From: Cyclina sinensis
Taxonomy: Eukaryota > Mollusca > Bivalvia > Venerida > Veneridae
Direction: 5' to 3'
Assembly (NCBI GenBank): GCA_012932295.1
Contig: JAAONU010000037.1
Location: 124,001 to 188,000 of the forward strand
Length of the DNA stretch: 64,000 bases
The position numbers were made by a program, and so were the translations under genes. Under the pieces are notes generated by a model. It worked only from the letters and a program-made list of their open reading frames with translations. It searched no databases and was not told where the DNA came from. Shown here in pieces: positions 51,601 to 62,809 of the stretch; position 1 is the stretch's first letter, and each line of letters begins with the position of its first letter.

Positions 51601-53617
51601 TGTCAAGGTGACTTGTGGGTCAAGATTTGCTACTGTTTGATATTATTAAAAACTGTTCTCAGAATTGTGATACAGTTTTGCATACAACTTAAGATTTAAA
51701 TTTTTAGCATACCTTAGATACATTCCACCCATAACTGATCTCAGAAATGTAGTGCTGTATTTTTAACTGAACAATAATGTATCTTAGTCATTATAGTTGT
51801 ACTGTAAAGGTCAAATACTGAGGAATTTATAGCTTCTTTGTGAGGTTAGATATTTTGTACATGTATTTATCTAGGAAGGTGATCAGATAAATGTTTGACT
51901 TATGGGATATAAATACTTAAACAACCAGATCCTCAGTTCATGATTGACATTACTGTCATTCTGTTTCTGCTATGAGTTTATTTATCATTAGTACAAGTTT
52001 CCTGTTTAACTGATGCTCCCTGAAGAGTTAAGCTATTAGTATGTGGGTGGGTGGGGGCTAGGGGATTGTGCAAGATACAGAAAACATTCTTTTCCAGAGA
52101 CACTCCTGGTTATTTAACATACACAGTGTATATCAATGATACAAGGGACCTTGGTTTGATATCTTGTCCAAAATACAATTAGTAGTGTTAGTGTAGGAGC
52201 TGGGGATAGAACTTGTAATTACCACTCCAGCATGTAACCACAGGACCATTGAACTGCCCTGACATATTGTCATATGTGTAGTACTGAGATACAGTTATTT
52301 GAAAATTCTGTATAAAAGAAGTAATTTGAAATTTGTGTTCATCTTTGCAGATATTTCCTATATTACTGGCCTGTGACATCAGCTATTGTTGGAATAAGCT
52401 GGAATTTTCTTTGCCTCAGTTTTGTAGCATTGTTGTCATGGTATCAGTTTTGGTTGCCATGGAAACAAGATGAAATCAATCCACCAATCAAGATTAAGCT
52501 ATTTAAGAATAGGAAACCACCATCTCCAAAGAAAACATCGAAAGGTAGGTATTTTTTCTTGGCAAGCTTACATTCTAGTCTAGGCTGTACTGGTACCAGT
52601 AAGTTGTTTCTGCTTTTCTAACCTTGGTTCCTCACTTGAAAATGCATCTTCATGGTGACAGCTTAGGTTAACAGTTATTATATTTGAACACTAAATGATT
52701 AAAGATACTTTAATTCTACATGCCTTAGTCTGCCAGATTTGATTGGCATTTATCATGAAAATAGATGGTTCTTCTCCCACAGACTTCAATTTTGACTGTC
52801 TCAGAGCTAATTGATATAAACTAGATCTACCTTTTTGAGCTTATTTATCATCGGTACTGGTTGCCCATATGACCAACGCCCCCCTGAAGAGATATGTTAT
52901 TTTATGTCATGGGGGCAGTGCAAGATACAGAATGCATCCCATTCCAGATACACCCCTGGTTCTTTTTCATGCTCAGTGTATACCGGTATCACTGATACAT
53001 GGGACCTCAGTTTAACATCTCATCCGATAGATTATTAGTAATGTTAGTGGAGGAGCAGGGGGATTGAGCTCAGGACACCTGGTTTACCAGTCTAGTGTGT
53101 AGATTGAAGGATATTTGTCTGATACACTTATCAGTAAAACATGTAGGTTCCTTTTCAATGTCCATTTCATGTACGTCCTTTGCAGTCAAGTGAGTTGATT
53201 GCAAGGAAAGACATACAGTACCAATTAGCATTTATGAAAACATTTTTAAAGATAAATAAATACATGTAATTGAACATTGGTTTTTTTTAAATATCATTGG
53301 AATCTGCTTGAACAGTATCTTTTTAGGTACATGTATTATATTTCATTGTGATAGTTACAAGCATTGGAAAGAACTTTAGCAATGTGTTGTACATGCAAGC
53401 ACAGTTGTTCAAATTATTATTTTTATATGTACATTTTTATTTTTCTTTAGCTGCATTATCAAGAGCAGATTCCTCAAGCAGTGACATAGAGACCATAAGA
53501 GCTGATGCCACAGATGAGACAGAGTTACTTGCCCCAGTTTCAAGTTCACAAGAGTTACTTTCCCCTGTTTCAGGTTCTCAAGAAGACTTGGGTTTAAGAC
53601 TAAGGCGGCCATACTGA
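45625..53617 (+). CDS. BSCL2: Seipin (BSCL2 orthologue), eight exons, complete
   Basis: Seipin is an oligomeric ER membrane protein that marks and organises lipid-droplet formation. Exons: 45625-45827, 48213-48288, 49420-49495, 49791-49858, 50301-50435, 50909-51006, 52351-52544, 53451-53617; all phases agree, giving 338 residues. The first membrane segment lies at about residues 28-52 and ends in the hallmark WLSVFLYGSFYFYYVPVV. The lumenal domain follows: LCSFPVANISLVKEG, VFKSGQLYKIVLDLDLPES, GMFMIEMRLYNKHGEIVQTS, HYKSNLLRILETFAFAPFFL (the hydrophobic helix region), YNPSVGLVIEVQSMKVEIYS. The second membrane segment lies at about 225-248 in WPVTSAIVGISWNFLCLSFV. The cytosolic tail is Ser- and acid-rich and ends LGLRLRRPY, close to the human GALRQRP tail. 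The start Met is the first in frame upstream of the membrane segment and gives a short N-terminus. Confidence 0.96.
45970..46230. repeat. Fragment with TTTCACCCC-rich repeats, possible element end
   Basis: CAGACGTTTCACCCATTGG, AAGACTTTTCCTCACCAAG and GGTTTTTCACCCCCAG occur here. The complementary style, GGGGGTGAAAAGTCTC and GGTGAAATGTCTGTC, occurs at 47998-48058, so the two may be ends of one element in seipin intron 1. The match is loose. Confidence 0.35.
47461..47674. mobile_element. MITE with TTAACCCTKAACCTGCTG ends
   Basis: The left end is TTAACCCTGAACCTGCTGAA; the right end complemented is TTAACCCTTAACCTGCTGGA. The 214-bp interior includes AGCCTGGTCAGACTGCATGG and GCAGGCTGGCCTGGCTC, and has no coding capacity. 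It lies in seipin intron 1. The terminal TTAACCCT is shared with the element at 11993-12243. Confidence 0.8.
48490..48605 (-). mobile_element. tRNA-like SINE head
   Basis: The minus strand reads AGTGGTCAAAAGGTTAGAGC (A-box region), CCAGACTCCTGAGGTTG and the B box GGTTCAAATCCCAC. The CAGACTCCTGA stretch matches the family B head at 27190. It has no proper acceptor pairing, so it is not a functional tRNA. It is located in seipin intron 2. Confidence 0.65.
48826..49385 (+). repeat. 29-bp minisatellite, about 19 copies
   Basis: Unit ATTGTACTCAGAATACCCAA plus ACATACTGC, very uniform in the middle and decayed at the right end. Because 29 is not divisible by three and the unit lacks stops, all three plus frames stay open for about 150 codons. 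These are not genes. The array ends about 35 bp before the acceptor of seipin exon 3 at 49420. Confidence 0.95.
52030..52255 (-). mobile_element. SINE, family A
   Basis: GTGCAAGATACAGAAAACAT, CCAGAGACACTCCTGG and TACAAGGGACCTTGG match the other family A copies. The right end, GGGGATAGAACTTGTAATTA, is a decayed tRNA-like B-box region on the minus strand. It ends about 100 bp before seipin exon 7. Confidence 0.7.
52830..53110 (-). mobile_element. SINE, family A, near full length
   Basis: It begins near TTATTTATCATCGGTACTGG and holds GTGCAAGATACAGAATGCAT, TGGGACCTCAGTTTAACATC and GGGGGATTGAGCTCAGGAC, a B-box-like end on the minus strand. It lies in seipin intron 7. Confidence 0.7.
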
Positions 53618-54129
53618 ACAGTAAAGAACTAAAACTATAGTCAAAAGAATATTCACAGAAAATTTTAGAGGTTGGGTAGAGAAATTTAACTGGGCAGGGC
53701 TACTTTAGTAGCTCACTGTTAAGATTTACAAATATGTATATATGTGACTAAAGGTTAATGATTACCTATTAGACTTTTTGAAAGTTTTATATTCTCAAAA
53801 GTTTTCTTTTTTTTGAATTTTAGGAAAATGGAAATGGAATGTATGATATAAACCCTGATGGTACTAAATCTATGAATTTTGAACTTTTTTATCTTCAATC
53901 ATGGGATGTTCAATCTATTAGTCAAATGTTGTCGGGATGTTTTACAGTGCATGTAGCAAAATATTGTAGGAAATAAGCACAAGAAGAAATGATCTTTCAC
54001 CTTATATGTAGAATGTGAACAAAATGTGTTAGCCTTTGGAGTGTAAAAAGTTTATAAAAGCTACAAGCCTATTTTTCAGTGATTCTGCATGTCATTTGCT
54101 TAAATGGCCACAAAAATTCTTTCTGCATT

Positions 54130-54330
54130 CTGGGGGAGGTCTGTTATAATGGTTATCGTGTTTGGCTGCCATGCTTGAGGTCAGTCAGGTCTGAGGCCTG
54201 TGGTTTGTAGAGTTCTGGTCAGGGAGGCAGTATCCCAATAATCCTGTTACAATTAAGCTTCAGTGGGTTTTCTAGAGTCTTAAGCTTGTAGCTTTGAAAA
54301 ACTATTTTGCAGACATAAAACCCATAGGAA
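54130..54330 (+). mobile_element. Possible tRNA-derived SINE, family B-like
   Basis: GTTATAATGGTTATCGTGTT, GGCTGCCATGCTTGAGGTC and a later CCCAATAATCCTGTTAC have the layout of a family B head followed by its body, but with weak similarity. It lies within or just past the seipin 3' UTR. Confidence 0.35.
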
Positions 54331-54871
54331 TTTGACAAAAAGGGTTGACAATTTTCATTGTGATTTGGTTATCATGTTATTCTTGTATAAAAACACATTC
54401 TTGTTGAAAAAGATGGTGCTGTAACAGTATTTGATGGTCATGGATGGTTGTCTCACAATTTTTATATGATAAGTTGGAAAACTTTTACCAATCTAAAAGT
54501 TCTTGGCCTCTTTGAGCTTGTGTCAGAGCTCAGGTGGAGCTTTTGCAAGCATATTTTTTGTTTGTTTTTGTTTTGGTCTTATTTATGTTTTGAGAATTCA
54601 CAAGCTTTTACTTAACAAGCATCTTAAATGTCAGATTTTCTTTTTTAAATTTTTTAGGTGTTATAGGAGCATTATATTTAAGGGACCATTTAGAATGATA
54701 AACAAAAACTTGCAGTTCTGACACAGAAGGTTACATGAAAAATTTAAAAATAAATATAAGTTTTAAATGTCTTCTTTTTATAGTATACTGTATAATATGT
54801 AAATAGAATATAGACAAATGGTGTCTGTAAATTTATGAGATGTGCAATATGTTTTAGAAAAGTTTGTTTAA

Positions 54872-54877
54872 AATAAA
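54872..54877 (+). terminator. Candidate seipin polyadenylation signal
   Basis: AATAAA in TTTAAAATAAATCT, 1.25 kb past the stop codon, followed within 25 bases by T-rich and TGTT-rich sequence. An earlier AATAAA near 54748 is an alternative. Confidence 0.5.
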
Positions 54878-55419
54878 TCTATTTTTAATGTTCAGATATG
54901 TTTTTTGCTTATTTCTTATTTTCCTTCTTTTAGAACTTAGTCCTGTCCAAATCTTGATATGTCATAGTGCCACATTTATTTATCCCTTGTAAGCTGTCCT
55001 GATATTTTCCATTAAGTTTATAGAAAAATGGGATTTTGTTAAACAATAAAGTATGCTAAATAAGTATGAACAAAATTTTACAGTAAACCAATTTCTTGTA
55101 AAGGGTTTTATTAAAATGAACTTTGTCCATGTACTCCATGATCAGAAGTTTATAAGGACTGGTTACCATGGTAATTGTTGAGTATAACGGATGATGCTAG
55201 AATAGGGAATCGGGGACCCCAGAGGTGATGGTATCGAATTTTATCAGTATTTTAACATTTGTTCCTTTTGGTGGGGGCAAAGACTTGATACAAAGTGAAG
55301 ATAATAAATTTATGCAAATCAGCACGTAGGTTATATCTCACAAAGTCTCGTTTAACCTTTACAGATGTCACAAGTAATATGTGAGAGTGACAAAAATAAA
55401 TTATGCAACAGAGCCTGAA

Positions 55420-55690
55420 CTTTTCTACTAACTCCGTTAGTCACAGGGTAGAAATTTTATGCTGTAAATTTTGACTTTTGGTAGTAACAAGTCAAGTATG
55501 TTGATTTTATTGACCAGAAGGGTATGGGTTCGAATTTTGTTGAAACCAAACTTTTTTCTTCATGTTTCATTGTATTTAGAATGTTAAAATTATTTTTTTT
55601 CCACAGTATATTAACTCTTTTTAATTTTAAAGAAAGCCATCTTTAAGCTAAAATCTGTGAGTCACTCGCTTTGAAAGCCCCTTTGTTAAA
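55420..55690. mobile_element. Decayed relative of the 40883 TIR element
   Basis: The right end, CTGTGAGTCACTCGCTTTGA, matches the terminus of the 40883-41403 element apart from one base in the core. A GGGTTCGAATTTTG string inside (about 55526) corresponds to its tRNA-like B box. The left end near 55438 reads TTAGTCACAGG and is only partly preserved. Confidence 0.55.
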
Positions 55691-56230
55691 ATGCTGGAAT
55701 GAAGTAACTACGTAAATAAATGACGGTATTTGAACGTACGTAAAACCTGTATTTGCACAGTTCCTCATCTAAAATTAAACCCTAAACACGTAAATATGTT
55801 CCAAGTACAAAAGAATCAACGGAATTCAGGGGTCAGGAGTTTGATACCTTGCTCTTCCACTTATACTATTAATTACGTTAAACCGGGGTTCAATGTGTCA
55901 GAGCTATACACCGAACTTGGAAAAGAACCAGGGATGGGATGCTGGCACTATTACCCACAACCTAAAATACCTAAACTCTGCAGGGGGTGTTGGTCGTATT
56001 GGCCGACGATAAACAGGTACCGTCGATAATAAAATCGAATAGATATAAAGGTATAAGCCCAAAGGGGGCTAGTATTATTACAAATCAATAGATGGTGTCA
56101 GTGACATTGTGATAACTGACACGTTTTGTCCACAACTGACCCAAAACGGTACAAGCTCCTTTTGTGTAAGACCGTTATAATTTCAGCAGTGATGTCAATC
56201 AGGTAACAGGTAACAGGGCTATTTGGTTTA
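55691..56230. other. Intergenic, no gene seen
   Basis: A 99-codon open frame at 55730 has no convincing start, no flanking splice signals and unremarkable composition. Nothing else is supported here. Confidence 0.4.
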
Positions 56231-56990
56231 CTTTTGACCTTGACCTTGAACCAGTGACCTCAAACTCCACCTAAGGATAGGGTCCTTTCAAGTTACCTAT
56301 ATAATATTGTTCGATAAAGAAAGACTCTAAGTAAACACATATATTTTTAGCCTCGATGACCTTGACCCAAGTGAATGGCAGAGATTCATGCAAATATCAA
56401 AGATATTGTTAATGAATTCAGGCTCTATGACAAAAATTTGGAAAGTCTATTTTTAGCCCTGCTGACCCAGGGGCAGAGTCAATTTTGACCTCAGGGCAAA
56501 GATTTGAACAAATATGGTGGAGGTTCACAAGACAATGCTGCATACCAAATATAGTAGCCCTAGGCCTTGTGGTTTCAGAGAAGAAATATTTTTTTAATGC
56601 AAGTCTTTACAAAAAATCAAGGGACTCCTGGGGTGCGATCAGTTTTGACCACAAGAGCATCATTTAAAAACATATTTAAAACATGTGACCCCTAGGGCAT
56701 GACCAATTTTGAACCAAGGGACATAATCTGAACAACTTTGGTAGAAGACCTCTAGGTGATAGACCATGCCAAACCTCTAGGTCTTGTGGTTTCAGACAAG
56801 ATGATTTTTAATGATTTTTCATTTGGTTGCCAAAGCAACCAGAGTTCTTCATGGAACTGAAATATTTGGTAGAGCTTCATGCAAGGGAACATCCCGTCCA
56901 AATGTCATTAACTTTGGCCCAGTGGTTTTAGAGAAGATGTTGTTTGAATCAAATTGTTGACATTTTGCTCAGGTGAGCTAAAATCAGTGT
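56231..56990. repeat. Dispersed repeat, GACCTTGACC units with CAGGTGAGCTAAAA end
   Basis: TTTGACCTTGACCTTGAACC, GGCAAAGATTTGAAC, CTAGGTCTTGTGGTTTCAGA and the terminal TTTTGCTCAGGTGAGCTAAA are typical of the same dispersed family whose ends appear at 38753, 40720 and 41097. Units are diverged. No coding sequence. Confidence 0.65.
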
Positions 56991-57654
56991 TCTCTCTAGC
57001 TCTATTAAATATTTTACATATAGGACACGATTTCTTTCCCTGGGAAGTATACCTTCAATACCTGCAATACTTCATTTTGTAAAGATTTTCTTAAATTTTA
57101 CACTTTCAGTGATGGCCCTGCTGAATTAATACTTCTCGTGGAATGTGACAGACTAAGTTAATGTTTGTACAAAGTCCATATACTAGAAGTTGAAATCTCA
57201 GAGATGCTAACAAAAGGCTCAAACCCTTTGTACAACTGAGACGCTGATGTTACCTCAAATGACCATGCTCCCAGAAAGGGTATGATCGAATCTCAAAAGT
57301 TCATGTAACTAACAAAAAGGTCGTACATTGCACTGAAGGTTCCAGGTGTCACTGGGACAACTGTCTATATTTAAAGAGTGATATCAGGCGAGGTACATAC
57401 GATCGAAAAGGCGAGGCTTGCTAAGATTTTTTTCGAACCATATCTACCGAATCGGTTACCACCTGTTATCTAAACACAACTTATACTTTATCATGCCACA
57501 TAATAACTAGGTGAAACTTTTAATAGAATACACCAGAACAAATGCACACTTTAAATTTCTCTGAATGTATGTTTTTTTTTTAAATGTGTGTATGCATCCT
57601 GGAAGGGAGTAGGCCTACTCAACTGAAAATACTTACACTTTTGTAAAACAACAA

Positions 57655-58520
57655 CAACAAGAAGAGCTGTCAGTAGAGACAGCACGCTCGACTATTTAAA
57701 CACTGGACAGTAAAAAAACGGATAACTATTAAAAATCAATTTAATTCAAGATCTTCAGATATACAAACATCTTCTCCATGGTAGATGAGATATTATATAA
57801 TATTTATCATTTTATCATTGATATTGATAAGAAAATTTCAGAAAAATAAATAAAATAATAGTAAAATATTACAATTTTTAAGGATAATTCTAAATTTAAA
57901 GGAGAGATAATTCTGAAAATATGTGTGCTAGAGTTTTGAACCTTACCATAATTATATGATGTGGGTGATGAAAAGGAACATTTATTTGAAGTTTCAAGTA
58001 AACCCGTCAATAAATAAAGAAGTTATATTAATTAAAATATCTTGAAGGAAAATTCTACGTTTAAAGGAGAGATAATTTTGGAAATATGGGTGTTAGAGTT
58101 ATGAAACTTACCATATATGATGTGTGTGATGATGAGGAACATATATTTGAAGTCTGAAGTAAATCCGTCAATAAGTAAAAAGTTATAGTAAAAAATTACA
58201 ATTTTTAAGGAAAATTCTAAGTTTAAAGGGTAGATAATTCTTGAAATATGGGTGCTAGAGTTACGAACCTTACCACATATGATGTGGGTGATGTTAAGGA
58301 ACATATAATTGAAGTTTGAAGTAAATCCCTCAAGAAATAAAGAAGTAATAGTAAGATATTACAGTTTTTTTAAAAGAAAATTATAAGTTTAAAGGGTAGA
58401 TTATTCTGGAAATATGGGAGTTAGAGTTTAGAAACTTACCATATATGATGTGGGTGATGATAAGGATAAATATTTAAAGTTTGAAGTAAATCTCTCAAGA
58501 AATGAAGAAGTTATACTGCA
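57655..58520. mobile_element. Element with ~140-bp tandem core
   Basis: The left end is AAGAGCTGTCAGTAGAGACA, then GCACGCTCGACTATTTAAAC. The core has about 4.5 units with AAGTTTAAAGGGTAGATAAT, CTGGAAATATGGGTG, TATGATGTGGGTGATGA and TTTGAAGTTTGAAGTAAATC. No transposase frame. Minus-strand frames over it are not genes. Confidence 0.75.
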
Positions 58521-59529
58521 CAAAAACTTTAACTGGAAATCTGGACGCCTGGATGAGTAGTCGATATACTTCCGGTAACAATATTTGTAAACTTTGATTT
58601 TCCAGATTTGTTATCATACAGTAGTTCTGCTGCATGTAGACGTGCTCAATTTCAGTTTTATCTGATAAATTTACACCGGCGATATGAACTGTTTTCTTGG
58701 CGAATCAACACCATTTTATACTGAATTTAGATACAATAAAGCACATTTTAGGGTTGATTGTGTCATGTGATAGAAAGAATGTGACAGTGTAAACATTTCA
58801 TAACAAACCTACAAACCTTTAATTCATATTGTCCACTAAAAATACCATTAAGCTCATATACTAAAAATTTCCCGTGACCATGTCACTAGTCAGAAACTGT
58901 GGCGTCACCTGGTGGCTAAAATACAGTTTTTCTTTAAAACAGAGATGGTACTTTTTAAGAACTATTTATAAACATAATTTCTACTTCTTCTTTGAAATTA
59001 AAAGTATCTAGCAAACGTACACTTAGTTAACCCTGGCCTTTTCCAAAAATCTGTGCAGATACACAGACCCAGTGATAAAACAGAAAAAAATATATGAAAG
59101 CATTCTTGTTTCACTAAACACGTTTGCAACACGTACAAAAGTCACTCCAACTTCAGTAGCGATTTTCTGATTTTTTCTATGAAAAAGAGAACAAAACATT
59201 TCTGACGATATATGAAGGCATGATGGAACTACTTTACGTAGCTGACTCACATTTTCTAGGGTCTTATAACCCATAAAGTGACCCTCGCAGGAGATTTTAG
59301 AGACTGCCAAGTTGCAGAAGTGTCATCACTTTTAAATGGAGTTCAGCCATCAGCATAAGGAAGTTATCAGAAGAATGCTCATGGACCTTGTTCAAGGTAA
59401 ACATGAACTTTGGATTTTTTTGTTCATTATTAAAACAAATGTTAAAATGTTAAATTCTTGAGTAAATTCAGAACTGTTCTCAACTGATTATTTTCAGCGA
59501 GGATATACAAGTATCCTGCTTATTTTGTT
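58521..59529. other. Intergenic, no gene seen
   Basis: A 95-codon minus-strand frame at 59310-59023 shows no recognisable domain and no splice context. The part nearest 59529 is probably 3' UTR of the minus-strand membrane-protein gene. No clear AATAAA on the minus strand was identified. Confidence 0.4.
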
Positions 59530-60780
59530 TCAGGCAAGCACCCCTTTCATGACCTCTTCATATGAAGGAGGGGCATCCGTGACATCTTGATGCTGATTTG
59601 CTCTTCTTTCATTACTGGAATTTTGTTCACTATAAAGATATATGTCATCGTTAACATGAATATCGTCCAGGTTTGTGTCACTGTAGGTGGGATGGGTACG
59701 TGGTGTCATATTTCCTTGGTTGCCAAGGGGAGTTGAAGGACTACTCCTTACTGTGCGCGAAGCTGGCATGGACCCGTGAATGTTGGATATGTCTGTAGCA
59801 TTCTCTCTTGGCGACCCATTCTTACTGCAGCATGTGCAGATTAGAACGGTTCCGAGAACAGCAAGGATAATTGGCAGAATGAAGAAAAGCATAAAGTACA
59901 ACCACAGACGTGGCTTACAAGTTACTTGTACATCTTTACCCTTGCTGTCGGGGAAGGGAGTGTAACGAATGGCTTCAAAACACACAGCCTTTGACGCGGA
60001 TATGCTGCCCAAATTAAATCTACACAGGTAAGTGTCGTGGCAAGACTGTTCTGCTTTATTCTGTAACTTCTTATTGAAAATTGTTTTCCAAAAGCGGACT
60101 GTTAGATGTGCAGGTTCTGATAAACTGTTGTAAAATACAAAAAAGTATTCTCCCGTGTCGGAAATAGATTGCGGGGGCATGTAATAAGGATTGTCCAATG
60201 TGTCATAATCTTTACAGTTAGAGTCCACACGATACCGTGTCGGTCCTGTTATCCCACAGTACTGCCAGGACTCGCCAAGAATACACCTCAGAAAGTCCAT
60301 TTCTCTTTTAAATATGTATATCTTCCCTTGATTAGACATACAGATCTGTGCAGAGATTCGATCACCTTTTTGCACGTATAACTTCATCGTGTAAATATCC
60401 TCTGCTTGAATAGTCCTCGAGACTCGCCCCGCGATATTTTCAGCAGACTGGTTACAAATGGTCTTGTCCGTCGACTTCCGGTCAAGAAGGTAGGCATTCA
60501 CGCGCAACGGCCATTCCGTGGTTACATTTATATCGGAACAGAAGTCGCTTGAAAACCAGTCCATATAATACATTTGCTCTGGAACAGGCACTACAGTTCG
60601 GCCATGAAATTTGCCTAGACCATGAGCTAATCCAGCCGTCAAGAATATGGCCACAATGAAAAACCAAAGCACGTACACTCTAAATGTGTTCGACAGATTA
60701 AATAAACGGTCAGGTGGCAACTTTTGTGGACATACCACGGATACAAGGAAATCAATACATTTTGCCATAATTCCAGACAA
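59530..60780 (-). CDS. Two-pass membrane protein with C-terminal PPxY motif
   Basis: A single coding exon of 416 residues, much longer than chance frames nearby. Membrane segment 1 is at about residues 35-55 (VYVLWFFIVAIFLTAGLAHG) and segment 2 at about 292-316 (LWLYFMLFFILPIILAVLG), followed by a cysteine cluster CTCC. The region between them is about 235 residues with about ten cysteines and N-glycosylation sequons at N85 and N110; it is probably extracellular or lumenal. The 100-residue tail is Ser/Pro/Asn-rich and ends APPSYEEVMKGVLA; PPSY at 404-407 is a standard binding site for WW domains of NEDD4-family ubiquitin ligases. The two-span layout with a large loop recalls the N-terminal part of APD-type E3 ligases, but no RING is present, so this is only a possibility. 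A second Met five residues in could also start translation. The family is not recognised. Confidence 0.85.
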   Translation of the reverse strand: MSGIMAKCIDFLVSVVCPQKLPPDRLFNLSNTFRVYVLWFFIVAIFLTAGLAHGLGKFHGRTVVPVPEQMYYMDWFSSDFCSDINVTTEWPLRVNAYLLDRKSTDKTICNQSAENIAGRVSRTIQAEDIYTMKLYVQKGDRISAQICMSNQGKIYIFKREMDFLRCILGESWQYCGITGPTRYRVDSNCKDYDTLDNPYYMPPQSISDTGEYFFVFYNSLSEPAHLTVRFWKTIFNKKLQNKAEQSCHDTYLCRFNLGSISASKAVCFEAIRYTPFPDSKGKDVQVTCKPRLWLYFMLFFILPIILAVLGTVLICTCCSKNGSPRENATDISNIHGSMPASRTVRSSPSTPLGNQGNMTPRTHPTYSDTNLDDIHVNDDIYLYSEQNSSNERRANQHQDVTDAPPSYEEVMKGVLA

Positions 60781-61454
60781 TGAACGTGCTAGTAAATGCT
60801 TTGTTTGTTGCCCATAAACTGCATATTAACCTAGCTTTTTCAAAACAAATCCTGTTAAATCTTCTATATGTCTAACAAAGATGATCATTTGCGTCTCTGT
60901 TTTCACAAATGAATTCTTTGACTGAAGATTCTGAAAAAAGGAACATAATAGTAAATCATATAAACATGAGTGCATCACTCATTTTTTCAAACTAACCAAT
61001 TACTTTGTACCAGTTCTAACTATAATTAGGATACCCTTTTTACTATTATTGAAATGTTTTTATTACACTGCAGCACACTTTTCAAAATGTATCTTTTTAC
61101 AGCTAAGTAATCAACTTCAATCACTGTTCTATCGGTTCAACAAAATTAAATACACGTATATCCGATAAAGGGTGGTATAGTTACACTCAGCTTCCTCTAC
61201 TGTATTCTTATTTACGAGGCGTTCAATGGCACTCTTTTACACTTGGTTGAGCACTAAACGAAGGATAGTGCACATCAGAAGTACATATCAATATCATAAA
61301 GCGGCAAGGATACCAGGACAACCCAGGATTTCCCGAGTCCGAAAGGAAAACAAGTTCCCTTCCACACATGACATATACATGTATACAAATATTTTGACTG
61401 CAAAAGAGGACCGGTTCCTAGAGCCTTTTAACGTTTTCTTTTCGGGAAGCGGAG

Positions 61455-61545
61455 AAAGGTGTTCCTGACCCGGGACTCGGACCCACGGACCCGCTTACAA
61501 GGTTGGTGCTCTACCAACTGAGCTATCCGGGCTGGAGACAGTACG
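61455..61545 (-). mobile_element. tRNA-like SINE head 1
   Basis: The minus strand reads GCCCGGATAGCTCAGTTGGT (A box), CTTGTAAG as anticodon loop and GGGTCCGAGTCCCGGGT as a T-arm. The first seven bases, GCCCGGA, are not complemented at the 3' end and the anticodon stem is broken, so it is a tRNA-derived repeat rather than a tRNA gene. Confidence 0.6.
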
Positions 61546-61721
61546 GAAGTAACCGTATCAGCTATAATGGTCCTGTGACATTCTCCCCTACTCTGTAAGA
61601 ATTCGTCTCCGAATTCACATACACAGGGATACGACTAACTTATCATGAAAGCAGATGCATAGCAAAAGTTAAACCACATTGGGCACGAATGTCGCAGGGT
61701 CAGAAAAATCATTTACAAAGG

Positions 61722-61798
61722 GCGGGACCCGAACCCCGCAACCCCTCCTCGCTTGCAAGTCAGGAGCTCTACCAGCTGAGCTACCTTGGCTGGTGACC
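61722..61798 (-). mobile_element. tRNA-Ala-like SINE head 2
   Basis: The minus strand reads GCCAAGGTAGCTCAGCTGGT (A box), CTTGCAAG around a TGC triplet and GCGGGGTTCGGGTCCCGCCC, a well-paired T-arm with B box. The acceptor stem is not closed. About 180 bp separate it from head 1; both are in the same orientation. Confidence 0.6.
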
Positions 61799-61832
61799 TA
61801 AAATGGTCCTATGACATAGGCCTGCCCAGATA

Positions 61833-61848
61833 TCCCCCCCCCCCCCCC
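61833..61848. repeat. Poly(C) tract followed by CCACC repeats
   Basis: About 16 C in a row, then ACCACCACCCACC. A likely length-variable site in the same intron. Confidence 0.9.
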
Positions 61849-62242
61849 CACCACCACCCACCATCTTGTACCATTTAAATTTGTAAAGCTCAAAGTACAT
61901 CCTATTCTTACCGAACAATACAGAAATAATTTCGAATTCATATCCAGTAAAAGTCACTTTAAAAACTCTACTTTCCTTCGGGAACTTACATTGTTTAAGC
62001 AAATTCAGTAAAAATACTTAAACGTATTCGTTATTTTCTACTTTCAGTTTAATCAAATGCATTAATTACAAAATAATTTTCAGATATAACAGTTAAATGC
62101 AAACTGTACATAATAATATCTTTGGAACGGGCACAATTTTATAACTTCATACATTTATATAAATTTTAAAAGAATTACCTGTAAAGTAAACGCAACCTGA
62201 CCTAGGAAGAAATCTGACTCTGTTTACACACCGATTCTATAT

Positions 62243-62252
62243 CTATAAATAG
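62243..62252 (-). promoter_or_regulatory. TATA box candidate for the PPxY membrane-protein gene
   Basis: CTATTTATAG on the minus strand, about 65-73 bases upstream of the inferred first donor (62178). This would give a start near 62215-62220 and a first exon of about 40 bases. The fit of TATA box, short exon and donor is consistent but unproven. Confidence 0.45.
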
Positions 62253-62809
62253 TGTCATCAAGGGATGTAATTAATGACGGTCATGATTGCCTATCCCTTA
62301 TGCTACGAAGCAATACGACGGGAACCAGACTATTATCAGAGCACAGAAAGTACTGTCAGAAGCGAAGTAAAAATGTGAGATTGTTAATTGTCACTGCACC
62401 CATGTGATAAGAATCATATAAATTTCTTCAACTGCGTTTTAGATATGCTCTAGAAAAGCATAATTTCAAACTCAAAGTAATGGAGGTAATCCAAAAATGA
62501 GCCAAGGTAGAGTCTTTGTCTTTGTGACTTCCTTGTCACATAAGTGTGACCATTGTATAAAGTATAAACTCAATCCCTCAAGTATTTTCTGAGTTGTGAC
62601 GTAAAGATGTACCGGGAGACACTATGGTCATTTGAGACTCTAAAAAGAGCATCACATGCGGCGCCAACGCTTGTATGCTAAGAGCAACGACTAAATAAAA
62701 TTAATTTCAAGATTTTTATGGTGCTATTCAATAATTGCTGTTAAGCACTTCACTTAAGATGAATAACTTTGTGATTGTAAATGTTCAAGATATTAGTATT
62801 TATACAAAA

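Larger units (their letters stand above)
60931..62178 (-). other. 5' UTR intron of the PPxY membrane-protein gene
   Basis: On the minus strand TTTACAG precedes a donor GTAATTC at 62178, and CTTTTTTCAG at 60940-60931 is a good acceptor, placing an untranslated exon junction 150 bases before the ATG. The intron contains two tRNA-like SINE heads (61455-61800). Inferred from splice motifs only. Confidence 0.5.

Noticed and set aside
55730..56029. 99-codon plus-strand frame
   Set aside because: No supported start codon, no homology recognised, sits in intergenic repeat-rich DNA.
59023..59310. 95-codon minus-strand frame near the PPxY gene
   Set aside because: No recognisable domain, no splice context, length within chance for this composition.
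61722..61798. tRNA-Ala gene on the minus strand
   Set aside because: T-arm is intact but the acceptor stem cannot close, and a second similar tRNA-like head lies 180 bp away; treated as SINE heads.
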